A stretch of DNA of 7,276 nt. It comes from an uncultured Lachnospiraceae bacterium (GTDB lineage: Bacteria > Bacillota_A > Clostridia > Lachnospirales > Lachnospiraceae). The stretch lies in the NCBI GenBank assembly GCA_946410365.1, contig CAMKAA010000042.1, positions 1 to 7,276 of the forward strand, in the 5' to 3' direction. The notes under the pieces were generated by a model. That model saw only the letters and a program-made list of their open reading frames with translations. It did no database searches and had not been told where the DNA came from. Shown in pieces: positions 1 through 6,399 of the stretch. The position numbers and the translations under genes are program-made. The first letter of the stretch is position 1. Each line of letters starts with the position of its first letter.

Positions 1-15
1 TATCACAAGGAGAAT

Positions 16-1284
16 ATGAGAAAGATATTTTCTGTATCGGAGATCAACCGGTATGTAAAGAGAATGTTTGAGCAGGATGACCTTCTCCACGGCGTTCTTG
101 TCCGCGGAGAAGTGAGCAACTGCAAGTACCATTCGTCAGGTCATATTTATTTCACTTTGAAAGATGCCTCGGGCACGCTTTCCTGCGTAATGTTCGCGGG
201 ACGCCGACGAGGCCTTTCTTTTCGCATGCAGGAGGGCGATCAGGTGATCGTATCCGGCGAAGTGGATGTTTATGAGCGCAGCGGAAGCTACCAGCTCTAT
301 GCTAACAGGATCATACAGGATGGCGCCGGCATCCTGAATGCGAGGTATGAAGAACTCAAGCGAAGACTTGAGGAATCGGGGATGTTTGACGAGATGTACA
401 AAAAGCCCGTGCCCCGCTATATAAAAAGGCTCGGAGTAGTCACAGCGCCCACCGGCGCAGCGGTACAGGATATCATCAATATCTCCCTGCGCCGCGATCC
501 TTACCTTCAGATCATACTGTATCCGGCCATTGTCCAGGGCCAGGAGGCCGCGGCAAGCATTTGCGAGGGAATCCGCAGGCTCGATGAATTCGGAGTAGAT
601 GTGATCATTATCGGAAGAGGCGGAGGATCGCTGGAGGATCTGTGGGCTTTCAATGAGGAGGCTGTTGCAGAAGCGGTATTTGCCTGCAGGACACCGATCA
701 TATCGGCGGTGGGACATGAGACAGATACTGTGATCACGGATTATGTGGCTGATCTGAGGGCTCCTACTCCTTCAGCTGCGGCAGAACTGGCGGTATTCTC
801 CTATGAGCAGTTCGTGAGAGATCTGGATCACTATTCGGACAGGCTCGCTTCAGCAATGGAAGACCAGATCAGGGTGCTTCGGAGAAATACTGAGAGCCTC
901 AGGAGAGAACTTGCACATTTGTCCCCCTCGTCGAGGATCCGCGACAGAAGGATGTATACGGCGCAGTGCGAGGAGAAGCTGGCACTGGCAATGGAGAGGA
1001 AGATCCGGGAATGCAGACAGAAAGCGGACCGGAGAGAGCGTCTTCAGAACAGGATGGACAGGAAACTGTCGGAGGCGGCGAACAGCATGCGGGTCTATGC
1101 CGCTAAGCTGGAACAGCGCTCACCGCTGGCGAGACTGTCCGCCGGTTACGGCTATATAAGCACCCGCGAAGGAAAAGCTGTGCTCTCCGCGAAAGAAGTG
1201 AAACGCGGCGATTTTTTGAATATACGGCTTAAAGACGGGAAAGTAGAGGCAGAGGCACTTCGCGTTCTGCCTGATCCGAAGTGA
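16..1284 (+). CDS. xseA: Exonuclease VII large subunit
   Basis: Catalytic subunit of exonuclease VII, which with several XseB copies degrades single-stranded DNA to oligonucleotides from either end, acting in the cytoplasm in repair. The 422-residue product has the family's usual architecture and near-usual length. An N-terminal OB-fold for ssDNA binding spans about residues 5-100, opening with SVSEINRYVK. The catalytic core carries GVVTAPTGAAVQDI (140-153), IIGRGGGSLEDLWAFNEE (198-215) and SAVGHETDTVITDYVADLRA (230-249). An Arg/Glu-rich helical, probably coiled-coil region (about 262-370) follows, then a C-terminal segment beginning SPLARLSAGYGY (369-380). The ATG at 16 follows AAGGAG at 7-12 with a short 3-nt spacer. 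No in-frame stop precedes it in the window, so the start rests on family fit. An ATGA at 16-19 would permit a 4-nt overlap with an upstream gene, of which too little is visible to identify. xseB follows after 14 nt. Confidence 0.97.
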   Translation: MRKIFSVSEINRYVKRMFEQDDLLHGVLVRGEVSNCKYHSSGHIYFTLKDASGTLSCVMFAGRRRGLSFRMQEGDQVIVSGEVDVYERSGSYQLYANRIIQDGAGILNARYEELKRRLEESGMFDEMYKKPVPRYIKRLGVVTAPTGAAVQDIINISLRRDPYLQIILYPAIVQGQEAAASICEGIRRLDEFGVDVIIIGRGGGSLEDLWAFNEEAVAEAVFACRTPIISAVGHETDTVITDYVADLRAPTPSAAAELAVFSYEQFVRDLDHYSDRLASAMEDQIRVLRRNTESLRRELAHLSPSSRIRDRRMYTAQCEEKLALAMERKIRECRQKADRRERLQNRMDRKLSEAANSMRVYAAKLEQRSPLARLSAGYGYISTREGKAVLSAKEVKRGDFLNIRLKDGKVEAEALRVLPDPK

Positions 1285-1285
1285 C

Positions 1286-1292
1286 GAAAGGA
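1286..1292 (+). promoter_or_regulatory. Ribosome binding site of xseB (decides the start)
   Basis: GAAAGGA sits 6 nt before the ATG at 1299 and favours that start over the upstream in-frame GTG at 1281. It lies just after the xseA stop codon (1282-1284). Confidence 0.6.
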
Positions 1293-1298
1293 CAGAGT

Positions 1299-1547
1299 AT
1301 GGATAATCTAAATGACAGCATGACTGTGAACGGATCTTCTGTACAGGAAGTGAAGAGTATTGAGGAAGCTTTCGAGATGCTCGGAAATATCCTTGCGAAA
1401 ATGGATGAGCCGGGCGTAACCCTGGAGGAGTCCTTTAGCTGCTACGAACAGGGAATGAAACTGATCCGTTACTGCAATGAGACGATCGACACAGTGGAGA
1501 AAAAGGTACAGGTGCTGAGCGCAGAGGGGGAGACAGATGAGTTTTGA
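1299..1547 (+). CDS. xseB: Exonuclease VII small subunit
   Basis: Small subunit of exonuclease VII; several copies bind the helical region of XseA to form the active complex. With the ATG at 1299 the product is 82 residues, typical for the family. The conserved part runs from IEEAFEMLGNIL (21-32) through GVTLEESFSCYEQGMKLI (39-56) to EKKVQVL (67-73), two helices expected to form a hairpin. The first ~18 residues (Asn/Ser-rich) are variable. The open frame extends back to a GTG at 1281 that overlaps the xseA stop. I prefer the ATG because AAAGGA (1287-1292) lies 6 nt before it and the extra residues match nothing typical. The 3' end overlaps ispA by 11 nt, so the two are probably translationally linked. 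Identity is secure; only the start is open. Confidence 0.95.
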   Translation: MDNLNDSMTVNGSSVQEVKSIEEAFEMLGNILAKMDEPGVTLEESFSCYEQGMKLIRYCNETIDTVEKKVQVLSAEGETDEF

Positions 1548-2457
1548 TGAGATTCTGGCCGAAAAGGCGGCACATTGTGAGAGCGTAATTTGTGAGATGC
1601 TCCCTGACGCGGACAATCTTCAGGGAAGCGACCGCTTCGCCGAGGTAGTTGTCAGGGCTATGCAATACAGTGTAATGGCGGGAGGAAAGAGACTTCGCCC
1701 GCTGTTTTTGTATGAGACCTGCAGAATGTATGGCGGCAGAGAGGAACTGGCTGCTCCGTTTATGGCGGCGCTGGAGATGATCCACAATTATTCTCTTGTT
1801 CACGACGATATGCCCGCCATGGACAATGACGAATACAGGAGGGGCCGCAAGACTACATGGATTGTTTATGGCGAGGGAATGGCGATCCTGACCGGCGACG
1901 CGCTTCTCAACTATGCCTATGAGACCGCTCTGAAAGCGTTTGACTTCTGTAAGAATGCTTCAGAGACAGCAAACTGTGTAAGCGCCATGAAGCTTTTGGC
2001 GCGAAATGCAGGGATATTTGGTATGGTCGGCGGACAGTGCGCGGATCTGGAGGCGGAGAAGAACCCGAAAGAGACCAGTGAAGAGGCGTTGACCTATATT
2101 CACAAACATAAGACTGCCTGCATGATCGAGAGCGGATTCCAGATCGGGGCTATCCTTGCCGGTGCTCCGGAGAGCGATGTGGAGAAACTGGGAAAGATCG
2201 CGGAGAACATCGGTATCGCGTTCCAGATCCAGGACGATATACTCGATGTGATCGGGGACAGTGAGGAGCTTGGTAAGCTGACAGGAAGCGATGAAAAGGA
2301 CGGCAAGGTCACTTATGTGACCATGCACGGCCTGGACAAGTCCGCTGAGGATGTCAGGAGGATGTCAGAGGAGGCACTGGAACTGTTCGATTCGCTGACT
2401 GTTTCTAATGATTTTCTGCGCGAACTGATCGTCGGACTGATCACCAGAACGAAATGA
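1537..2457 (+). CDS. ispA: Farnesyl diphosphate synthase (polyprenyl synthetase family)
   Basis: Short-chain trans-prenyltransferase that condenses IPP with DMAPP and then GPP to give farnesyl diphosphate, the precursor of undecaprenyl phosphate for cell-wall synthesis and of other isoprenoids. The 306-residue protein shows GGKRLRP (49-55), the first aspartate-rich motif DDMPAMD (90-96), RRGRKTTW (101-108), GGQ (165-167), HKT (191-193) and the second aspartate-rich motif QDDILD (232-237). The first motif has the two-residue insertion (DDxxxxD), and a tyrosine (Y85) lies five residues before it. Both are known marks of bacterial type II farnesyl diphosphate synthases, so FPP is the likelier product, though geranylgeranyl diphosphate cannot be excluded. 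The ATG follows a purine-rich GGGGGAG (1526-1532) inside xseB; the two genes overlap by 11 nt. The usual next gene, dxs, is absent and tlyA follows directly. Confidence 0.93.
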   Translation: MSFDEILAEKAAHCESVICEMLPDADNLQGSDRFAEVVVRAMQYSVMAGGKRLRPLFLYETCRMYGGREELAAPFMAALEMIHNYSLVHDDMPAMDNDEYRRGRKTTWIVYGEGMAILTGDALLNYAYETALKAFDFCKNASETANCVSAMKLLARNAGIFGMVGGQCADLEAEKNPKETSEEALTYIHKHKTACMIESGFQIGAILAGAPESDVEKLGKIAENIGIAFQIQDDILDVIGDSEELGKLTGSDEKDGKVTYVTMHGLDKSAEDVRRMSEEALELFDSLTVSNDFLRELIVGLITRTK

Positions 2458-2458
2458 T

Positions 2459-3298
2459 ATGAAGAAAGAAAAAAAGCGGCTGGATGTACTGCTGGTGGAA
2501 AGGGGGCTCGCCTCTTCGAGGGAGAAGGCCAAGGCTCTGATCATGGCAGGCATCGTATATGTCAATCAAAACAAAGAAGATAAAGCAGGTGCATCTTTTG
2601 ACCCGGAAGAGGTACAGATCGAGGTGAGAGGAGCGGCGCTTCCATATGTCAGCAGGGGCGGGCTCAAACTCGAGAAGGCCCTGAAGGTGTTCCCTATCGA
2701 CCTGACGGACCGGGTGTGCATGGACATCGGCGCCTCCACAGGCGGGTTTACGGACTGTATGCTGCAGAACGGCGCTGCGAAAGTTTACTCCATAGACGTG
2801 GGATACGGCCAGCTTGACTGGAAACTCAGGAGCGACCCGCGTGTAGTGTGCATGGAAAAGACGAATTTCCGATATGTCAGGCCTGAGGATCTTGGAGAGG
2901 GACCGGCGCCTTCTTTTGCCTCTGTGGATGTGTCTTTCATCGGCCTTGACAAAATACTGCCTGCCGCGCTTGCCATCCTGACGCCGGGAGCAGAGATGGT
3001 ATGTCTGATCAAGCCTCAATTTGAGGCAGGAAGAGACAAGGTAGGAAAGAAAGGGGTCGTCAGAGACCGCAAGGTACACGAAGAAGTGGTCAGAGATGTC
3101 ACTGCTATGGCTGAAGGGCTCGGCTTTTCGGTACTGGGGCTTGACTATTCCCCGATCAGAGGGCCTGAGGGGAACATTGAATATCTGATGTACCTGAGAA
3201 AACCTTCGGAAGGCGAAGAGGACTCCGGAACTGCTGTCACTGAAGAAAAGATAAAGGAACTGGTCGAGGCATCACACAGCCGGCTGGATACAAATTAA
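2459..3298 (+). CDS. tlyA: TlyA family rRNA (cytidine-2'-O)-methyltransferase
   Basis: S-adenosylmethionine-dependent 2'-O-methyltransferase; characterised family members methylate cytidines C1920 of 23S rRNA and, in some, C1409 of 16S rRNA, and some lineages were first described as haemolysins. The 279-residue protein has an N-terminal S4 RNA-binding domain (about 7-65; RLDVLLVERGLASSREKA) and an FtsJ-type Rossmann domain. Visible motifs are SRGGLKLEKAL (65-75), the AdoMet-binding DIGASTGGFTD (89-99), VDVSFIGL (156-163), IKPQFEAGR (184-192) and GNIEYL (238-243). K70, D157, K185 and E241 fit the K-D-K-E tetrad expected of 2'-O-methyltransferases. The C-terminal ~30 residues are charged and variable. 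The ATG is one base after the ispA stop, and I see no good Shine-Dalgarno site, so translation probably depends on ribosomes finishing ispA. Which rRNA sites are modified cannot be told from sequence. Confidence 0.94.
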   Translation: MKKEKKRLDVLLVERGLASSREKAKALIMAGIVYVNQNKEDKAGASFDPEEVQIEVRGAALPYVSRGGLKLEKALKVFPIDLTDRVCMDIGASTGGFTDCMLQNGAAKVYSIDVGYGQLDWKLRSDPRVVCMEKTNFRYVRPEDLGEGPAPSFASVDVSFIGLDKILPAALAILTPGAEMVCLIKPQFEAGRDKVGKKGVVRDRKVHEEVVRDVTAMAEGLGFSVLGLDYSPIRGPEGNIEYLMYLRKPSEGEEDSGTAVTEEKIKELVEASHSRLDTN

Positions 3299-3335
3299 AG
3301 CTATGGAGCAAACTCTGAAACATAAAAAGGGAAGC

Positions 3336-3340
3336 GGGAG
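3336..3340 (+). promoter_or_regulatory. Ribosome binding site of nadK (decides the start)
   Basis: GGGAG lies 7 nt before the ATG at 3348, a near-ideal spacing. The upstream in-frame ATG at 3303 has no comparable site. The rest of the 49-nt tlyA-nadK gap shows no terminator; it holds a 6-bp inverted repeat, AAAGCT at 3297-3302 and AGCTTT at 3339-3344, whose right arm touches this site. Confidence 0.6.
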
Positions 3341-3347
3341 CTTTGAG

Positions 3348-4208
3348 ATGGACCGCTTTTATATCATCACAAATACGAAAAAAGATCCTGATTACAAGTT
3401 TACCAACCTGCTCAAGGGGTTTCTTCTTCTCAACGGAAAGAAGTGCATCCAGATACCTCCCGAGGCCTATGAGAACAGGAAAAGATTAGCGATCGACTTC
3501 GACCTGGAAAAGGACTGCGTGATCGTGATCGGCGGAGACGGATCCGTGATCAGGGCGGCGCATCTGGTGCTGGGGAGCGGAGTTCCGATCCTCGGGATCA
3601 ATCTCGGCACACTGGGGTATCTGGCTGAAGTCGAGAAAGGCAACTGGCAGGAAATGATCAGTCTTCTTCTGGACGGCGCCTATGAGATCGAGCCCAGGAT
3701 GATGCTGGAAGGCCGCATGACAGAGAGAAACGGCGTCACTGTGGAAGGCGGAAAAGTCCTGCACGCGCTCAATGAGGCGGTCATCGTCAGAAACAGCGCT
3801 TTCCGGGCTCTGAATTTCAACGTATATGTGGATGGTCATCTGCTCAATAACCTCAATGCGGACGGTATAATCGTCGCGACGGCGACCGGCTCTACGGCTT
3901 ATAATCTGTCGGCCGGAGGCCCCTTAGTGGAACCCAAAGCGCAGCTGATGCTGCTAACGCCCGTCTGCGCGCACACGCTTAACACAAGAAGCGTAGTTCT
4001 GTCTGCTGAGGATGCTATTGTGATCGAAATGGTGAAGACCACCAGAAACGAAGCGATCAAAGCGGAAGCCGTTTTTGACGGCGGAAGCAGTTTCCCGCTT
4101 CAGTACGGGGACCGCATTGAGATAAAGCGGTCCGAAGAAGTGACTAATCTCGTGAAACTCAGCAGAAGGAGTTTTTTGAGTACGCTGCATAAGAAACTGT
4201 CATCTTAA
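3348..4208 (+). CDS. nadK: NAD kinase
   Basis: ATP- or polyphosphate-dependent kinase that phosphorylates NAD to NADP in the cytoplasm, supplying cofactor for biosynthesis and redox defence. From the ATG at 3348 the product is 286 residues, usual for clostridial members. Visible motifs (this numbering) are the N-terminal FYIITNTKKDPD, the phosphate-binding VIGGDGSVIRAA (60-71), GINLGTLGYLAEVE (83-96), the NAD-binding LNEAVI (141-146), DGIIVATATGSTAYNLSAGG (172-191), and a C-terminal beta-rich part with VFDGG (242-246). The open frame extends to an ATG at 3303, adding 15 residues (MEQTLKHKKGSGSFE) unlike the family and lacking a good ribosome binding site, so the later start is preferred. argR follows after 27 nt. 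NadK between tlyA and argR is an order I associate with Clostridia; Bacillus subtilis lacks nadK at this point. Confidence 0.95.
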   Translation: MDRFYIITNTKKDPDYKFTNLLKGFLLLNGKKCIQIPPEAYENRKRLAIDFDLEKDCVIVIGGDGSVIRAAHLVLGSGVPILGINLGTLGYLAEVEKGNWQEMISLLLDGAYEIEPRMMLEGRMTERNGVTVEGGKVLHALNEAVIVRNSAFRALNFNVYVDGHLLNNLNADGIIVATATGSTAYNLSAGGPLVEPKAQLMLLTPVCAHTLNTRSVVLSAEDAIVIEMVKTTRNEAIKAEAVFDGGSSFPLQYGDRIEIKRSEEVTNLVKLSRRSFLSTLHKKLSS

Positions 4209-4225
4209 AAAGGTTTGGAATCGAC

Positions 4226-4232
4226 AGAGGGA
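4226..4232 (+). promoter_or_regulatory. Ribosome binding site of argR (decides the start)
   Basis: AGAGGGA ends 3 nt before the ATG at 4236 (5 nt if GAGG is counted as the core). It supports the ATG rather than the in-frame TTG at 4215 that opens the longest reading frame. Confidence 0.55.
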
Positions 4233-4235
4233 ATC

Positions 4236-4688
4236 ATGAAAAAAAAGCGCCTTGACAAGATCCTTGAGCTCATCAGAAATAATGAGATCGAGACGCAGGC
4301 TGAGCTTGCGGCAATGCTGAGAAACAGCGGTTATAATGTGACGCAGGCTACGGTTTCCCGCGACATTAAAGAATTGGGACTCATAAAGACCCCTGCGTCA
4401 AAAGGTGGCCAGAAGTATGATGCCGGCAGCCCTGTCAATGAAGAGCAGCGCCGTTTTATCCGCGTACTGAGAGACAGTGTGCAGAGTGTAGATACGGCTC
4501 AGAATATTCTCGTGATCAAGACCGGGTCGGGCATGGCCATGGGCGCTGCGGCAGCTCTCGATAATCTGAAGTTTCCGGAGGTTGTCGGATCCATAGCGGG
4601 CGACGATACGATCATGGCCGCGGTCAGGACTGTCGATGAAACTGTCTTACTGATGGAAAAGATACGCCAAATGCTTGAAGAAGAGTGA
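4236..4688 (+). CDS. argR: Arginine repressor ArgR/AhrC
   Basis: Arginine-responsive DNA-binding regulator that as a hexamer represses arginine biosynthesis and in many Firmicutes activates arginine catabolism. The 150-residue product matches the family length. The N-terminal winged helix-turn-helix (about 1-65) carries QAELAAMLRNSGYNVTQATV (21-40) followed by SRDIKELGLIK (41-51), the hallmark recognition segment. After a short linker the C-terminal hexamerisation and arginine-binding domain (about 75-150) shows TGSGMAMGAAAALDN (96-110) and GSIAGDDTIMAAVR (118-131), whose Asp pair (123-124) corresponds to the arginine-contacting aspartates. The ATG at 4236 has a ribosome binding site and gives the standard MKKKRLDKIL start; the TTG at 4215 would add seven atypical residues. 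No arginine genes lie in this window, and I see no clear ARG box upstream, so autoregulation here is not evident. argR beside recN is a long-known Firmicute arrangement. Confidence 0.96.
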   Translation: MKKKRLDKILELIRNNEIETQAELAAMLRNSGYNVTQATVSRDIKELGLIKTPASKGGQKYDAGSPVNEEQRRFIRVLRDSVQSVDTAQNILVIKTGSGMAMGAAAALDNLKFPEVVGSIAGDDTIMAAVRTVDETVLLMEKIRQMLEEE

Positions 4689-4696
4689 GGATCCTT

Positions 4697-4708
4697 AAAG
4701 GGGGAAGG
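4697..4708 (+). promoter_or_regulatory. Ribosome binding site of recN (decides the start)
   Basis: AAAGGGGGAAGG precedes the ATG at 4712; the GGGGG core is 7 nt upstream. It favours that ATG over the GTG at 4685, which overlaps the argR stop by 4 nt and would translate through this site. Confidence 0.65.
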
Positions 4709-4711
4709 CGA

Positions 4712-6397
4712 ATGCTGCTTAGTTTACATGTTAAGAATCTGGCTCTTATTGAGGAGGAAGAGGTCACCTTTACGGATGGCCTCAATATTTTGACCGGAGA
4801 GACGGGAGCGGGCAAATCGATCATAATCGGTTCGGTAAATCTGGCTCTCGGAGGCAAAGCGGATAAGGCCTTTATCAGGACCGGGGCGGAATATGCCCTG
4901 ATCGAGATGGTCTTTCAGACAGACAATGACAGGCAGCTGAAGAAACTCGAAGAGATGGATCTGCCGGCGCCTGAGGACGGAACCATTCTCATAAAGCGCA
5001 AAATATTGCCGGGAAGAAGTGTGTGCAGCGTCTGCGGCGAGTCAGTGACGCTCCGGCAGCTTCGGGAGATCGCGGAGCTTATGATCGATATATACGGCCA
5101 GCGGGAGAACCAGAAACTTCTGCGGAGAGAGGCTCAGCTTCAGACTGTCGATGAATATGCCGGAGAAAAGGCGGCGCTTCTCAAAGAAAAAGTGTCTGAT
5201 TCTTACAGCAGATGGAGGTCTTTAAAGGCGGACTGGGATAAGGATGATCTGGACGATACCGCGAGAAAGCGCGAGGCGGATCTTCTTGCCTATGAATGCA
5301 GAGAGATCGCGGAAGCTGCTGTTAGAGAAGGCGAAGACGAAGAACTGGAGAATCGTTTCAGGCTGATGGAGAATTTCCGTAGGATCAGCGAGGCGGCGGG
5401 ACAGACCGGGATGTGGACAGGAGGTTCTGACCACAGCGCCGAGGATGCAGTGGACCGCGCCGCAAGAGAGCTGGCTTCAGTGGGCGGGATCGATCCAGAA
5501 CTGGACAGGCTTGCGGATGAACTCTCCGAGATCGAAAACCTTCTGTCGGATTTCAACAGATCCCTGAACGACTATATCCGGAATCTGACTTTTGACCCCT
5601 CCGAGTTCGAACAGATCAGGGAAAGACTCAATCTGATCAACCATCTCAAGGACAAATATGGCAGAAACATTGAGGATATTCAGAATGCGCTGCGCGAGCG
5701 GGAGGAGAGGCTTGCTTTTCTTGAAGACTACGAAAACGGCAGGAACAGACTTCGCAGAGAGATTGACGAGGAATACAAAAAACTGCTTGGGCTCTGTGAA
5801 GAACTCAGTAGAGTCCGCAGGGAAGCGGCCGATAATTTCGGAGAAAAACTGAGTGCAGCTCTTATGGACCTCAACTTCCCCCAGGTGGAATTTGAGAGCA
5901 GGATCACTTCCGGAGAGGAGTATCTATCGGCCGGAGGCTATGACAGACTTGTGTTCTACATCTCAATGAACCCGGGCGAGAGCATGAGACCGCTGGATCA
6001 GATCGCAAGCGGCGGTGAGCTCTCAAGGATCATGCTCGGCATGAAGACCGTATTCGCGGGCAAAGATGAGATCCATACGTTTATCTTTGATGAGATCGAC
6101 ACCGGGATCAGCGGAAAGACCGCATGGAAAGTCGCGGAGAAAATGGGACGTCTTGCAGCGGATCACCAGATCCTGTGCATCACGCATCTTCCTCAGATCG
6201 CTTCCATGCAGGACAGCCATTACTGCATTGTTAAGCAGAGCGCGGACGGGCGCACCATGACCCACATAAAGAGACTGGGAGAAGAGGAGAGCGACCGCGA
6301 AGTCGCAAGGCTTCTCGGCGCGGATCATATTACGGAAGCGGCACTTGAAAACGCGCGGGAGATGAAGAAAATGGCACACAGCGGGAAAGGGAAATAA
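4712..6397 (+). CDS. recN: DNA repair protein RecN
   Basis: SMC-like ATPase recruited early to DNA double-strand breaks, thought to tether DNA and assist RecA-mediated recombination. The 561-residue product is of normal length. The head is split: Walker A GETGAGKS (29-36) in the N-terminal part, and the ABC signature IASGGELSRI (431-440), Walker B FIFDEID (457-463) and the CITHLPQIA switch histidine region (489-497) in the C-terminal part. Between them about residues 140-385 form Glu/Arg-rich helices, the coiled-coil arm, shorter than in true SMC proteins. Two departures from the usual family pattern are seen: IYGQRENQ (127-134) where HGQHxHQ is typical, and VCSVCGE (104-110), giving a CxxC where the second position is usually Asn in xING. 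Walker and signature residues are intact, so I expect a working protein. The start at 4712 matches the family (MLLSLHVKNLALIEE). The stop is a tandem TAATAA, and the next gene starts within it. Confidence 0.96.
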   Translation: MLLSLHVKNLALIEEEEVTFTDGLNILTGETGAGKSIIIGSVNLALGGKADKAFIRTGAEYALIEMVFQTDNDRQLKKLEEMDLPAPEDGTILIKRKILPGRSVCSVCGESVTLRQLREIAELMIDIYGQRENQKLLRREAQLQTVDEYAGEKAALLKEKVSDSYSRWRSLKADWDKDDLDDTARKREADLLAYECREIAEAAVREGEDEELENRFRLMENFRRISEAAGQTGMWTGGSDHSAEDAVDRAARELASVGGIDPELDRLADELSEIENLLSDFNRSLNDYIRNLTFDPSEFEQIRERLNLINHLKDKYGRNIEDIQNALREREERLAFLEDYENGRNRLRREIDEEYKKLLGLCEELSRVRREAADNFGEKLSAALMDLNFPQVEFESRITSGEEYLSAGGYDRLVFYISMNPGESMRPLDQIASGGELSRIMLGMKTVFAGKDEIHTFIFDEIDTGISGKTAWKVAEKMGRLAADHQILCITHLPQIASMQDSHYCIVKQSADGRTMTHIKRLGEEESDREVARLLGADHITEAALENAREMKKMAHSGKGK

Positions 6398-6399
6398 TA

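Noticed and set aside
136..717. 193-residue open frame on the - strand opposite xseA
   Set aside because: It is antisense to the conserved XseA core, its product resembles nothing known to me, and no gene context supports it.
1187..1217. Terminator-like CCGCG/CGCGG stem followed by six T
   Set aside because: It is inside the xseA coding region, has only 5 base pairs, a 12-nt loop and a 3-nt offset before the T run; termination there would cut off xseA.
2441..3079. 212-residue open frame on the - strand opposite the ispA end and tlyA
   Set aside because: It lies fully antisense to well-recognised genes, has no family resemblance, and is a by-product of their codon use.
4155..4177. AAACTC/GAGTTT stem-loop followed by T residues near the nadK 3' end
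   Set aside because: It lies within nadK codons and the stem is A/T-rich with only two G-C pairs in a conserved protein region; too weak to call a terminator or attenuator.
4176..4205. Possible promoter before argR, with TTGAGT as -35
   Set aside because: At 17-18 nt spacing no acceptable -10 box is found (TCATCT or GTCATC), so there is no support for a separate argR promoter.
4688..4695. AGGATCCT palindrome between argR and recN
   Set aside because: An 8-bp palindrome with no loop and no T tract; it is neither a terminator nor an ARG box.
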